DNA from: Pseudarthrobacter enclensis
GTDB lineage: Bacteria > Actinomycetota > Actinomycetes > Actinomycetales > Micrococcaceae
Direction of reading: 5' to 3'
Assembly (NCBI RefSeq): GCF_001457025.1
Contig: NZ_KQ758601.1
Span: 62,001 to 126,000 of the forward strand
DNA: 64,000 nucleotides
The position numbers and the translations under genes are program-made. The stretch's first letter is position 1. Every line of letters starts with the position of its first letter. Shown piece by piece: positions 16,387 through 25,595 of this stretch. Under the pieces are notes generated by a model. The model saw only the letters and a list, made by a program, of their open reading frames with translations. It searched no databases and was not told where the DNA came from.

Positions 16387-17781
16387 TTAGCTGGGCCGGC
16401 GCAGCTCCCACACCTGCGCAGCAACGCCGGCGGGCAGGTTCAGCTGCCATTGCTCCCCCGGCGCCGGGTAGGCGCGGAGCGTTGTGGCCACGGACCCGGT
16501 CCGGTACACCTCCACCAGTGAGGCGTCCACGATGATCCGCAGTTCCTCCCCTTCGGCAAGGGGTCCGCTGAAGACGGTCTGCTGCCCGGCCGCACCCGCC
16601 AGCAGGAGTTCGACGACGGCGTCCGCGGCGCCTGGCGTTCCAGCGGCCGGGGCGCGGGTCAGGACAGCGTCCGCGAAGGCGGGCAGGACCACGGCGCCTC
16701 CGGCTTCGCGTTCAACCACTTCGCCGCGGTACGCGTTGATCTCCGGGGCGGGCCGGACGGCGAGCCGGCCGTCAGCCACGGAGAGTTCCCGCGGGAAGGT
16801 CAGCACGCCGGCCCAGCCTGCGGCGTCGATGTCGTCCTGGTTCCGGCCGCGGCGGCCGTCGCGGCCGGGGCCTTCGTTGGCCCACCCCCACAGCAGGGCG
16901 CGGTCCTCCAGGGCGACGATCTGCGGGGCGTAGAAGTCGCGGCCCAGATCGGATTTGCCCCCGCTGCGGGGGGTGAACACCGGGAGGCCGGTGGCAGGAT
17001 CCTCGCTCAGTGATCCCACCAGGTGGCCCACCCCGTTGGCGTGCTCGTGGGCGTCGCCGGAGAGCCACAGCGAGAACATTGCCACCCACGTGTCCGCGCC
17101 GGAGGCGTCCGGGACCCGCACCAGCTGCGGGCATTCCCAGATTTCGGCCGGCGTGAACTGCGCAGCCACGGGGTCCGCGGACGTGAGCCACACGCCCTGG
17201 TACTTCCAGTCGGACAGGTCCTCCACGGTGTACAGCAGGAGGGCCGCGTGCCCGTTGGCCAGCCCGGCGCCCTGCATGGCGTAGCGCTTGCCGTTGAAGT
17301 GGAAGATGAACGGATCCCGCACCGCCGTGACATCTCCGCCGGGCATCCGGGCGGCCACGTGGCCCGTCTGCTCCCAGTGCACCAGGTCCTCCGACCCGCG
17401 GGCGATGACCACCTCGGAGTGGCCCCCGTCGCCCCGGACACCGGAGTACGCGGCGGTGGGGACACCGGCGTCGTCCGTCACCACCCCGGTCCAGCAGCCG
17501 TACTCGTCCGGACCGCCGGGCTGCGGACGGAGCGCCACTGGGTGCTCTTCCCAGCGCACCAGGTCAGCGGAGCTCACATGGCCCCAGGCGATCCGGTGGT
17601 GCCGGGCCGAGTCCGGGTTGTACTGGAAGAACACGTGGTACCGGCCGTTGATGAAGCTGACCCCGTTGGGATCGTTGATCCAGCCTTGCGCGGGACGCGG
17701 GTGGAACCGCGGGAAAGCGGGGTCGGGATGGCTGGCGGCGACGTCGTCGAAGGAGATGGCGGCGAGGTCCGGGGTGGGCAT
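16387..17781 (-). CDS. Glycoside hydrolase family 32 (beta-fructofuranosidase/levanase type)
   Basis: 464 aa without signal peptide, so it cleaves imported sucrose or fructo-oligosaccharides in the cytoplasm. FHPRPAQGWINDPNG carries the nucleophilic Asp, AVRDPFIFHF the RDP transition-state stabiliser, and IWECPQLV the acid/base Glu. The C-terminal beta-sandwich ends with LRIIVDASLVEVYRTG, normal for GH32. Last gene of the ABC operon, 34 nt after the permease gene. Confidence 0.93.
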   Translation of the reverse strand: MPTPDLAAISFDDVAASHPDPAFPRFHPRPAQGWINDPNGVSFINGRYHVFFQYNPDSARHHRIAWGHVSSADLVRWEEHPVALRPQPGGPDEYGCWTGVVTDDAGVPTAAYSGVRGDGGHSEVVIARGSEDLVHWEQTGHVAARMPGGDVTAVRDPFIFHFNGKRYAMQGAGLANGHAALLLYTVEDLSDWKYQGVWLTSADPVAAQFTPAEIWECPQLVRVPDASGADTWVAMFSLWLSGDAHEHANGVGHLVGSLSEDPATGLPVFTPRSGGKSDLGRDFYAPQIVALEDRALLWGWANEGPGRDGRRGRNQDDIDAAGWAGVLTFPRELSVADGRLAVRPAPEINAYRGEVVEREAGGAVVLPAFADAVLTRAPAAGTPGAADAVVELLLAGAAGQQTVFSGPLAEGEELRIIVDASLVEVYRTGSVATTLRAYPAPGEQWQLNLPAGVAAQVWELRRPS

Positions 17782-17815
17782 GCTGGAGCCTTTCGGTGGC
17801 TGGAGAAGGGTGACG

Positions 17816-18721
17816 TTACTTGCCGGTGCCGGCGGTGAGGCCGGCCTGGAGGGCGCGCTGGCCGAACATGAAGACCACCAGCGCGGGGATCATGGACAGG
17901 ACCACGCCCGCCAGGACCACTGAGATGCTGCCGGTGCCCAGGTTGCCCTGCAGCGACACCAGGCCCAGCGGAAGGGTGAAGTTCTGCTCGGAGATGGTGA
18001 GGATGAGCGGGCGGAAGAACTCGTTCCAGTGGAAGTTGAACGCGAGGATGCCCACGATGGCCATGCCGGGCATCGCCAGCGGGGCGTAGACGGAGCGGAA
18101 GGTCCGCCACGGCGAGGCGCCGTCGATCGAGGCGGCTTCCGCGAGCTCCGTGGGGAGCCCCAGGAAGTACTGCCGCATCAGGAAGGTGCCGAACGCCGTC
18201 GGAATGGCGGGAAGGATCAGCGCCAGGAGGGTATCGGACAGGCCCATGCCGCGGATCAGCATGAAGACCGGCACGATGGTCACCTGCACGGGAACCATCA
18301 TGGTGGCCAGGACGATGGAGAACAGCGCGCCGCGGCCGCGGAACTTCAGGTGGGCGAAGGCATATCCGGCCAGGGCTGCGGAGACCATCTGGCCCACCGC
18401 GATCAGGCCCGTGACCAGGGCGGAGTTCAGGACCAGCAGGAAGATGTCCAGCTGCTGGAACACCTGCCCGTAGGAGGTGAAGTCCGGGTTCCAGGGGATA
18501 AACGACGGCGGGAGCTTGAAGGATTCCGACGGCGAGCGCAGGGACGTGGACAGGGTCCACAGCACCGGGCCCAGGGTCAGGGTGGCGGCGATCAGCAGCA
18601 GGATGATCCGGACGGCGGTGTTCCAGCTGAACCGGCGGCGGTTGGCGCGTACTTCCGGAAGGCCCTCGGTGAGCCGGGGCGCGGGCCCGGATGCCAGGCC
18701 GTGCTCTGTTGTGGTGGTCAT
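17816..18721 (-). CDS. Carbohydrate ABC transporter permease (MalG type)
   Basis: 301 aa with six membrane helices and a basic N-terminus. The EAA loop contacting the ATPase is EAASIDGASPWRTFRSVYAPLAMPGM. TMMVPVQVTIVPVF and NFHWNEFFRPLI are typical of MalG/UgpE-like CUT1 permeases. It pairs with the permease at 18730. No ATPase gene is in the operon, so a shared MsiK-type ATPase encoded elsewhere is expected. Confidence 0.92.
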   Translation of the reverse strand: MTTTTEHGLASGPAPRLTEGLPEVRANRRRFSWNTAVRIILLLIAATLTLGPVLWTLSTSLRSPSESFKLPPSFIPWNPDFTSYGQVFQQLDIFLLVLNSALVTGLIAVGQMVSAALAGYAFAHLKFRGRGALFSIVLATMMVPVQVTIVPVFMLIRGMGLSDTLLALILPAIPTAFGTFLMRQYFLGLPTELAEAASIDGASPWRTFRSVYAPLAMPGMAIVGILAFNFHWNEFFRPLILTISEQNFTLPLGLVSLQGNLGTGSISVVLAGVVLSMIPALVVFMFGQRALQAGLTAGTGK

Positions 18722-18729
18722 GGCTGGCC

Positions 18730-19695
18730 TTACTGGTAGAAGACGAATCGTTTGCTGAGCCGGAACTGCACGGCGGTGATGCCCATGATGATGAGCGTGA
18801 GGAGGACGCCGATGGCGGACGCCTGGCCGAACTCGAGCCGTTGGAAGGCCGATTCGAAGATCACCATGACGGCGGTGCGGGTGGAGTCGCCGGGACCGCC
18901 GCGGGTCAGGACGTAGGGCTGGTCGAAGACCTGGAGGGCGCTGATGATGGCCATCACGGAGGCCACCAGGGTGGTGGGGCTGAGCAGGGGCAGCGTGACG
19001 TGGACGTGCTTGCGCCAGCCGGTGGCGCCGTCGATGGATGCCGCCTCATAGGTTTCCACGGGGATGGAGGCCAGGCCGCCGATGAACAGCAGGAACGAGA
19101 AGCCGAAGTTTTGCCACACATAGACCAGGATGACGACGGCGGCGGAGCCTCCGGGGGTGGTCAGCCACGGCACCGCGGGGATGCCCACCAGGGACAGCAG
19201 CCAGTTGACCACGCCGAACTGTTCGTTAAACAGGTAGCGCATGAAGATGGACACCGAGGCGGCGGAGAGGATCAGCGGGAAGAAGAACGCCGAACGGAAG
19301 AACACCCGCAGCCATGCCGGCAGCTTTTCCTGCACCATGATGGCCAGGGCCAGCGCCAGGCCGAGCTGCAGTGCCACGGCCACCACCACGAACACGATGG
19401 TGTTCAAGAAGGACACCCGGACGGTGGGGTCCTGGGCCACCTCGGCGAAGTTGTCCAGGCCCACGAAGGTGGGGGCGGAGATGATGTCCCACCGGAAGAA
19501 GGCCAGGACCACGGAGGCCACAATGGGGATCAGCGTAAACAGGCCCATGCCCAGGATGGTGGGGGCCAGGAAGGCCCATGCCAGCCACCGCTGGCTGTGC
19601 CGGCTGGTGCCGCGCCGGACGGTCCGCGCCGGTGCCGCCTTGCCGGCCCGGGCTGCCTGCCGGGTCTTTTCCCGCGGCGGGACGGTGGTGCTCAT
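18730..19695 (-). CDS. Carbohydrate ABC transporter permease (MalF type)
   Basis: 321 aa. A basic N-terminal tail precedes six helices (WLAWAFLAPTILGMGLFTLIPIVASV first). The EAA loop is YEAASIDGATGWRKHVHVTLPLLSP. The C-terminal VFDQPYVLTRGGPGDSTRT is typical of MalF/UgpA permeases. It overlaps the solute-binding gene by 4 nt and is followed after 8 nt by the MalG-type gene. Confidence 0.92.
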   Translation of the reverse strand: MSTTVPPREKTRQAARAGKAAPARTVRRGTSRHSQRWLAWAFLAPTILGMGLFTLIPIVASVVLAFFRWDIISAPTFVGLDNFAEVAQDPTVRVSFLNTIVFVVVAVALQLGLALALAIMVQEKLPAWLRVFFRSAFFFPLILSAASVSIFMRYLFNEQFGVVNWLLSLVGIPAVPWLTTPGGSAAVVILVYVWQNFGFSFLLFIGGLASIPVETYEAASIDGATGWRKHVHVTLPLLSPTTLVASVMAIISALQVFDQPYVLTRGGPGDSTRTAVMVIFESAFQRLEFGQASAIGVLLTLIIMGITAVQFRLSKRFVFYQ

Positions 19696-21113
19696 GGTTG
19701 CCTCCTCAAGGCAATTTCAAGGTCGCGCTGCATCGAGGCGAGCGCCTGCTTGAGCTGCTGCTCGTCGCCGCTGACAGCGAGTGAGACGTTCTTCATCAGG
19801 GCAGTTTCGACGGCGGCCTGCTGGGGCGGCGCCGGGATGGGGCCGGTGGTGGGGAACCGGTCCAGGGTGTCGTAGAAGACCTTCCAGTGGGCCGGACCCT
19901 TGCCGGCGTAGAGGTCTGCGTTGACCATGGACCGGCGTGCCGGGGTGGTGGCAGGGTTGGGGAAGATCAGTTCCATGGCCTCGCGGCTGGAGCTGAACTT
20001 GATCCATTCCCAGGCGGCGTCCTTGTCCTTGGCGGTTTTCATCATGGCGTAGCCGGCGGTGCCGAACTGGTGCCGTTGGGTCTTCCAGCGGGGGAAGAAC
20101 TGGACGTCGAAGCCGTTCTCCCCCATGCCGGCCTCGTGCAGGCCCTGTACCCAGTACCCGCCGGCCGGGGTGGTGCCGATCCGGTTGGAGGCGAACAGGC
20201 CCACCAGCGAGTTGCCGCCGCCTTCCTCGGGCCGGACGCCCAGGCCGTCCTTGACCAGGCCGCGGAGGTAGTCGAAGGATTCAAACACCCGGCCGTCGGT
20301 GGCGTTGGGTTCCAGCCACTGGTAGCCGCCGGAGCGGAGGCTGCGGGAGGGGTCATTGGCGTAGAACCCGTCCCAGAGCCAGTCCCCGCCCGTGGACCGC
20401 GTCTCCTTGAGGAAGCTGGTGTCGTTGGCGTAAAGCCAGGGCACCACGCCGCCGAAGAGCCTGTTGGTCCAGTAGTACGGGGTGAAGTCGGAGGGCCGCG
20501 CCTTCTTCATGGCGGCCAGGTTGCTGCGGAAGTCCAGGTGCGTCCAGTCGTCCGCGGGGCGGTCCAGCCCTGCCTCCGCGAAAGCGGCGGTGTTGTAGTA
20601 CATGTTGGCGGCGTTCCAGTCCATGGGCAGCTGGTAGAGGCTGCCCTTGTACATGAACGCTTCCACCAGGCTGGGGTGCACGTCGCTGAAGAAGTCGGCC
20701 ATGTCCGCGGCGTCGCGGCGGATGTAGTCATCCAGCGGGTGGGCGAGCTTCTCAGCGAAGAGCTGGGCGCCCTCGGTGGCCACGTACACCACGTCCGGCG
20801 GGGTGCCGGCGGCCACCATGGTGAGGATCTTGGTGAAGAAGTCCTTCCAGTCCACGGCCTGGATGGCCTGGACCTTCACCTTGATCTCCGGGTGGATCCG
20901 GCTGAAGGCGTCGATGGCACGCTGGCGGGCGGCGGCGTCCGCGGCGGTGCCCAGGATGGCGATGCTGAGGCTGTTGTCCCCGCGGCCGGGGATGTCCGTT
21001 CCGGTGAGCCGCGGCCACGACGCCACGGATGCTCCGATGATTCCAGCTCCCAAGGCGCCAAGGGCCGTGCGGCGGGTGATCTGCCGCAGGTGCCCGTTGA
21101 TGGCTCCGGTCAT
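19692..21113 (-). CDS. Sugar ABC transporter substrate-binding protein, Tat-type signal
   Basis: 473 aa family 1 solute-binding protein. The N-terminus QITRRTALGALGAGIIGASVA has a twin-arginine motif and hydrophobic core but no lipobox cysteine, so a Tat-exported protein, perhaps held by an uncleaved signal, is implied. The mature part has ILGTAADAAARQRAIDAFSRIHPEIKVKVQ and AAGTPPDVVYV, typical of CUT1 binding proteins. First gene of the fructoside operon, with two LacI-type operators upstream. Confidence 0.88.
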   Translation of the reverse strand: MTGAINGHLRQITRRTALGALGAGIIGASVASWPRLTGTDIPGRGDNSLSIAILGTAADAAARQRAIDAFSRIHPEIKVKVQAIQAVDWKDFFTKILTMVAAGTPPDVVYVATEGAQLFAEKLAHPLDDYIRRDAADMADFFSDVHPSLVEAFMYKGSLYQLPMDWNAANMYYNTAAFAEAGLDRPADDWTHLDFRSNLAAMKKARPSDFTPYYWTNRLFGGVVPWLYANDTSFLKETRSTGGDWLWDGFYANDPSRSLRSGGYQWLEPNATDGRVFESFDYLRGLVKDGLGVRPEEGGGNSLVGLFASNRIGTTPAGGYWVQGLHEAGMGENGFDVQFFPRWKTQRHQFGTAGYAMMKTAKDKDAAWEWIKFSSSREAMELIFPNPATTPARRSMVNADLYAGKGPAHWKVFYDTLDRFPTTGPIPAPPQQAAVETALMKNVSLAVSGDEQQLKQALASMQRDLEIALRRQP

Positions 21114-21125
21114 GTCTAATTCCTT

Positions 21126-21141
21126 CCTAACACGTGTTAGG
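21126..21141. promoter_or_regulatory. LacI operator 1 of fructoside ABC operon
   Basis: CCTAACACGTGTTAGG is a perfect 16-bp palindrome 13 nt upstream of the solute-binding protein start. It shares its sequence with 15211-15226 and 21158-21173. Confidence 0.75.
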
Positions 21142-21157
21142 AACTGTAGACCGTCAA

Positions 21158-21173
21158 CCTAACACGTGTCAAG
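21158..21173. promoter_or_regulatory. LacI operator 2 of fructoside ABC operon
   Basis: CCTAACACGTGTCAAG is a near-palindromic copy whose centre is 32 bp from operator 1, about three helical turns. A dimer of dimers could bind both on the same face. Confidence 0.7.
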
Positions 21174-21356
21174 CATCACAATGCGGGCCACGTGGGGAGC
21201 GATAAAGGCAGATCCAGGGCAGACGGGGCCGGCCGTATGTTGCGTTCGCTTCGCGCTGCAGATATCCGATTTCGACGAACATAATCGACGGCGCGGACGG
21301 TATCTCCGATGCGGCATCGAATAGGCGCGTCGAAAGTCAGCTCAGCGGGGCATGCC

Positions 21357-22103
21357 CTAGCCTGCGGGGCGGAGCGAGGTGATCATCCGCCGGATGTTCT
21401 GGTATTCCGTGGTGTCCATGTACTTCCTGGCCTGCTCCAGGTATGGCAGGCCGTCCGCGCCCGGCGTTTTGTTGTTCTCCGGGTTGTAGAACGCACCGAA
21501 CATGGCTGCGGTGGGCGGCCACGTGAAGAAATGGAAAATGGGGCAGGCGGTGTTGCCGGACGGAGCCGGCATCACGGTGATGCCGTAGGCCGCCGCGGGC
21601 GTGTCCGATGGGCCGGGGGTGCTGCTGTTCCCGCGGGTTTCAAACACGTAGCGGGGCACCGTCCCGGACTGGACCAGGGCCGGCAACTGCTGGGACTCGA
21701 ACTCTGCGAACGGATACTTTTCCGTGCACGTGGAGCCGGTGGCCATGTTCGTCCGCAGCGTCGCCAGCGGCCTCCCGGCCTCGTTGGCGACTTCGGCGAA
21801 GGCCCCACCGCCCTCAGGCAGCTCCCCGGCGGGGTCCCGCACCGTCCACGCAGCCGGAAGGTCGAACGCCAGCTGGCCGTCCGCCGTCGTGAAGGTCTTC
21901 AAGGCACCCTTTGTCGGGGTGGGTGCTGCGGTTGCCGCGGGTGCCGTGGTGGCGGTGCCGGCGCCGGGCGGCACGGTGCGAACGGGCACGGTACCGGCAA
22001 CAGTAGCCTCCGCAATCGGTGGTGAAGGCCGCTGGTCTGCGCACCCGCCTGCCGCCACGGCCGCGAGGACCACCACGGGAAGCAGCCCGCGGAACTTTTT
22101 CAT
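21357..22103 (-). CDS. Hypothetical lipoprotein
   Basis: 248 aa from MKKFRGLLPVVVLAAVAAGGCADQ, a lipoprotein signal with lipobox AGGC. An Ala/Pro/Thr-rich linker (about 25-65) leads into a soluble domain (FTTADGQLAFDLPAAWTVRD). Later parts include CTEKYPFAEFESQQLPALV and CPIFHFFTWPPTAAMFGAF. Family not recognised. GGGAGGGG precedes the start; the open frame upstream to 22331 has no coding character. Confidence 0.75.
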   Translation of the reverse strand: MKKFRGLLPVVVLAAVAAGGCADQRPSPPIAEATVAGTVPVRTVPPGAGTATTAPAATAAPTPTKGALKTFTTADGQLAFDLPAAWTVRDPAGELPEGGGAFAEVANEAGRPLATLRTNMATGSTCTEKYPFAEFESQQLPALVQSGTVPRYVFETRGNSSTPGPSDTPAAAYGITVMPAPSGNTACPIFHFFTWPPTAAMFGAFYNPENNKTPGADGLPYLEQARKYMDTTEYQNIRRMITSLRPAG

Positions 22104-22253
22104 GACGCCCCTCCCGGGTTTCCAGGAAATGTCCTTCCATTGTGGGACCGGACGGGGCATCCGGGACTGGACGCGGAATGATTGGCACCCAACCGTAGTG
22201 ACTGATAACGAATGGAGCCAGTTCCCGCCCCGCTCCCCTTGTATGTCACGCAA

Positions 22254-22291
22254 CGACGGCGGCCCGCGCCTTCCGGAACGGGCCGCCGTCG
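22254..22291. terminator. Hairpin after alcohol dehydrogenase (short relative of the family)
   Basis: CGACGGCGGCCC (22254-22265) pairs with GGGCCGCCGTCG (22280-22291) around a 14-nt loop. It is downstream of the minus-strand dehydrogenase stop and shares the CGACGGCGG core of the hairpin family but has a different loop. Confidence 0.55.
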
Positions 22292-22311
22292 GTAAGGCTC
22301 GTGATGAATTG

Positions 22312-23352
22312 TCAGAACGTGGCGGTGTCAATCACGAAGCGGTAGCGCACGTCGGATGCCAGCACGCGCTCGTAGGCGTCGTTGATCTTCTCTGCCGGGA
22401 TGACCTCGATCTCGGCGCCGATGCCATGTTCGGCGCAGAAGTCCAGCATTTCCTGGGTTTCGCGGATGCCGCCGATCATGGAGCCGGCGAACGAGCGGCG
22501 GCCGCCGATGAGGGCGAAGGCATTGACCGGGAGCGGCTCGGCCGGGGCACCCACGTTGACCAGGGCGCCGTCGAGGGTCAGCAGCTGCAGGTAGGAGCTG
22601 ATGTCGATCGAGGCGCTGACCGTGTTGATGATCAGGTCGAAGTGGCCGGCAAGTTCGGCGAAGGTGTTCTCGTCACTGGTGGCGTAGTAGTGGTCGGCAC
22701 CCAGGCGCAGGCCGTCTTCCTGCTTCTTCAGGGACTGCGAGAGGACGGTCACTTCCGAGCCCATGGCGTGGGCGATCTTGACGGCCATGTGGCCGAGGCC
22801 GCCCAGGCCGACCACGGCGACCTTCTTGCCCGGGCCCGCACCCCAGTGGTGCAGCGGGGAGAAGGTGGTGATGCCGGCGCACAGCAGCGGTGCGGCGACG
22901 TCCAGCTCCAGGCCCTCGGGGATGGTCACCACGAAGTCCTCGGTGACGACGACGTGCGTGGAGTAACCGCCCTGGGTGATGGTGCCGTCGCGGTCCACGG
23001 CGCCGTAGGTGCCCACGTTGCCCTTGAGGCAGTACTGTTCTTCGCCCTTGAGGCAGTTGGCGCATTCGCGGCAGGAGTTGACCATGCAGCCAACACCAAC
23101 GCGGTCGCCGACCTTGTGCCTGGTCACCTCGGCGCCCACCTCGGTGACGATGCCCGCGATCTCGTGGCCGGGGGTCAGCGGGTACTGCTGCGGGCCCCAG
23201 TCGCCGCGGACGGTGTGGATGTCGGAGTGGCAGATGCCGGCGAACTTGATCTCGATCAGCACGTCGTGGGGTCCCACTTCGCGGCGTTCGATGGTGGTGG
23301 CAACCAGGTCCTCGGTGGCGGACGGGGATGCGTATGCCTTGACGGTGGTCAT
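22312..23352 (-). CDS. NAD(P)-dependent zinc alcohol dehydrogenase (YahK/CAD-like)
   Basis: 346 aa medium-chain dehydrogenase. Catalytic zinc site [15 protein letters not shown] and GHE; structural zinc cysteines in [15 protein letters not shown]; nucleotide fold [17 protein letters not shown]. The sequence is closest in style to broad aldehyde reductases/cinnamyl-alcohol dehydrogenases. AGGAGAACC directly before the ATG at 23352 fixes the start against an upstream in-frame ATG at 23388. A 30-bp inverted repeat at 23438, shared with two other promoters, probably controls it. Confidence 0.92.
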   Translation of the reverse strand: MTTVKAYASPSATEDLVATTIERREVGPHDVLIEIKFAGICHSDIHTVRGDWGPQQYPLTPGHEIAGIVTEVGAEVTRHKVGDRVGVGCMVNSCRECANCLKGEEQYCLKGNVGTYGAVDRDGTITQGGYSTHVVVTEDFVVTIPEGLELDVAAPLLCAGITTFSPLHHWGAGPGKKVAVVGLGGLGHMAVKIAHAMGSEVTVLSQSLKKQEDGLRLGADHYYATSDENTFAELAGHFDLIINTVSASIDISSYLQLLTLDGALVNVGAPAEPLPVNAFALIGGRRSFAGSMIGGIRETQEMLDFCAEHGIGAEIEVIPAEKINDAYERVLASDVRYRFVIDTATF

Positions 23353-23437
23353 GGTTCTCCTGTGGTCTTCGTTGGGGGTCTTTTTCATGCTAGCTGGGGC
23401 ACGGGACCGCGCAGCGGCAAATCCTGGCCGTAGCGGT

Positions 23438-23467
23438 GGCCCTGCTGTAACTGGTACTGGCAGTCCT
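23438..23467. promoter_or_regulatory. Shared inverted-repeat operator, site A
   Basis: GGCCCTGC, GTAACTGGT and TGGCAG occur in the same order and spacing as in sites B (24599) and C (30734). It lies 86 nt before the dehydrogenase start. Candidate site for the XRE regulator at 24666. Confidence 0.65.
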
Positions 23468-23508
23468 ACCCTTCGCCGGACCTGCCAGCCCTTTCCCGGC
23501 TGACATTC

Positions 23509-24524
23509 CTAGGGGCGCAGCAGCACCTTGATGGCGCGGCGTTCGTCCATGGCCTTGTACGCCTCGGGGGCCTGGTCGAGCGGAAGCTCGAGGTCGAAGA
23601 CCCTGCCGGGGTTGATGGTGCCGCGCAGGATCAGGTCGATCAGCTCCGGCAGGTACTGCCGGACCGGCGCAGGGCCACCGTGCAGGTGGACGTGCGAATA
23701 GAACAGGTCGCGGCCGGGGAGCGCCACGTCATGGGACACGCCCACGAACCCCACGTGGCCTCCGGCGCGGGTGGCGTGGATGGCCTGCATCATCGATTCC
23801 TGGGTGCCAACGGCCTCCAGGACGGAATGGGCGCCGAGGCCGTCGGTGAGTTGCTTGATTTTCCGTACGCCGGCATCGCCCCGTTCCTCGATGATGTCCG
23901 TGGCGCCGAAGTCGCGGGCCAACGCCTGCCGGTCGGCGTGCCGGGACATGGCGATGATCCGTTCGGCGCCCAGCTGCTTCGCTGCCATCACCCCAAAAGT
24001 CCCACCGCGCCGTCGCCCACGACCGCCACTGTCTTTCCCGGCCCCACCTCGGCCGCCTTGGCGGCGAACCAGCCTGTACCCAGGACATCGGAGGCGGTCA
24101 GCAGCGACGGAACCAGGCCGGCGTCGGGCGTTTCCGGCGTGGCCACCAGGGTGCCGTCCGCCAGCGGCACGCGCAGGTACTCTGCCTGGGCGCCGCCCAC
24201 ACCCTGCCGGTGCACGCAGCCGCTCTGGTAGCCCGCCCGGCAAATTTCACAGGTGTTGTCGGAGGCGAAGAAGGATCCCACCACGAACTGGCCCGGCCTG
24301 ACGTTTTTCACGTCGTCGCCCACTTCCTCGACGGTTCCCACGTATTCGTGGCCCATCGGCGATGGCCTGGACACCTTGTCCGCCCCGCGGTAGGGCCACA
24401 GGTCTGACCCGCACACGCAGGCGGCGGCGACCCTGATTACCGCGTCCGTGGGCCGCTGGATGGTGGGCCGGTCACGGTCCTCGACCCGGACGTCTCCGGG
24501 GGCATGCATGATAATGGCGCGCAT
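23509..24524 (-). pseudogene. Zinc-dependent alcohol dehydrogenase with a 1-nt frameshift
   Basis: The N-terminal part reads from ATG 24524: MRAIIMHAPGDVRVEDR, ACVCGSDLWPYRG, GHEYVG, CEICRAGYQSGC and GKTVAVVGDGAVGLLG, then stops. The remainder (VMAAKQLGAERIIAMSRH to IKVLLRP) continues in another frame. The break lies in the CCCCAAAA run at 23991-23998. Adding one base restores the family sequence GAVGLLGVMAAKQLGA and gives a 338-aa protein. It is either a real frameshift or a homopolymer sequencing error. All zinc and nucleotide motifs are otherwise intact. Divergent from the XRE regulator. Confidence 0.85.
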
Positions 24525-24598
24525 AAGGGGGTCCTTCCAAAGCTGAATGGCCGAACAGCGGACACCCCTATCCAACCCGTCCGGGCGGTCCTTGGCGA

Positions 24599-24628
24599 GG
24601 CCCTGCCGTAACTGGTTTTGGCAGGGCC
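24599..24628. promoter_or_regulatory. Shared inverted-repeat operator, site B
   Basis: GGCCCTGCC at one end and GGCAGGGCC at the other form a perfect 9-bp inverted repeat around GTAACTGGTTTT. It sits between the divergent dehydrogenase and XRE regulator genes, ending 38 nt before the regulator, the best place for autoregulation. It is the most symmetrical of the three copies. Confidence 0.7.
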
Positions 24629-24665
24629 TCTTTGGCGGCCCCGCATCCGTCGTAACGTGTCCTGT

Positions 24666-25559
24666 ATGGATAACCGAGCCGAGGTACGGCAGTTTCTTTC
24701 CACCCGCCGCGGCCGGATCACCCCGGAGCAGGCAGGCATCGAGCCTTACGGGGGGCGGCGGCGCGTCCCCGGGCTGCGCAGGGAAGAAGTGGCCCGCCTG
24801 GCAGGGGTCAGCGTGGACTACTACACGCGGCTGGAACGGGGGAACCTCACGGGAGTTTCGGACAGCGTCCTGGACGCCATCGCCCGGGCACTGGAGCTTG
24901 ACCGGGCCGAACACGACCACCTGTACGACCTGGCCCGCACCGCCAACACCTCGGGCCGCAAACGGGCGGCGGGGGCGCCGAGTGCCGCTCCGTCCGGGGT
25001 CAGGCCCGAACTCCAGTACCTGCTGGACGCCATCACCGGGGCGCCTGCCTTCATCGGCAACAACCGGTTGGACATCGTGGCCGCCAACACCCTGGGCTAT
25101 GCCCTCTATTCGGACATGTACCGCGGCCCGGCACGCCCGGCCAACCATTCCCGTTTCATCTTCCTGGACCCGCGGGCGCACAACTTCTACACGGACTGGG
25201 AGCGGGCGGCGAACACCAACGTGGCCATCCTCCGCAGGGAGGCAGGCCGGAACCCGCACGACAAAGGCATCGCTGAGCTTATCGGTGAGCTGTCCATGCG
25301 CAGCGACGAGTTCCGCACCCGCTGGGCCGCGCACAACGTGCGGCGGCACTACGCCGGGACGAAGTTCTTCCAGCACCCGGTGGTGGGGCTGCTGGAGCTG
25401 AACTACCAGGTGCTGGGGCTCGAGGAGGACCCCGGCCACTCGCTGACGGTGTACCCGGCCACGCCCGGCAGCCCCTCCGAGGAGGCACTGAAGCTGCTGG
25501 CCTCCTGGGCGGCTACGGAAAACATCGTGGAACTGGCCCAGGCGGGTGCCCGGAACTGA
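24666..25559 (+). CDS. XRE-family regulator with MmyB-like ligand domain
   Basis: 297 aa. The N-terminal HTH is RRVPGLRREEVARLAGVSVDYYTRLERGNLTGVSDSVLDAIARALELD. The C-terminal part (about 105-290: VRPELQYLLDAITGAPAFIGNNRLDIVAANTLGYALY) is the MmyB-like domain, thought to bind fatty acid-like ligands. TAACGT lies 8 nt before the ATG at 24666, suggesting a leaderless transcript; the upstream in-frame ATG at 24618 is inside the operator. Regulators of this type commonly control an adjacent oxidoreductase. Confidence 0.9.
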   Translation: MDNRAEVRQFLSTRRGRITPEQAGIEPYGGRRRVPGLRREEVARLAGVSVDYYTRLERGNLTGVSDSVLDAIARALELDRAEHDHLYDLARTANTSGRKRAAGAPSAAPSGVRPELQYLLDAITGAPAFIGNNRLDIVAANTLGYALYSDMYRGPARPANHSRFIFLDPRAHNFYTDWERAANTNVAILRREAGRNPHDKGIAELIGELSMRSDEFRTRWAAHNVRRHYAGTKFFQHPVVGLLELNYQVLGLEEDPGHSLTVYPATPGSPSEEALKLLASWAATENIVELAQAGARN

Positions 25560-25595
25560 AACCCCGCTGAAGGAGCATCCATTGCCCTGACCGTA

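Noticed and set aside
18691..19875. 394-codon plus-strand frame over the permease genes
   Set aside because: His/Gly/Asp-rich shadow composition opposite two permeases with clear EAA motifs.
19887..21119. Plus-strand frame opposite the solute-binding protein
   Set aside because: Val/Gly/Ala shadow with no domain; the minus-strand protein is well supported.
21724..23433. 569-codon plus-strand frame over lipoprotein and dehydrogenase genes
   Set aside because: It spans two unrelated genes and the gap between them, so it cannot be a real protein.
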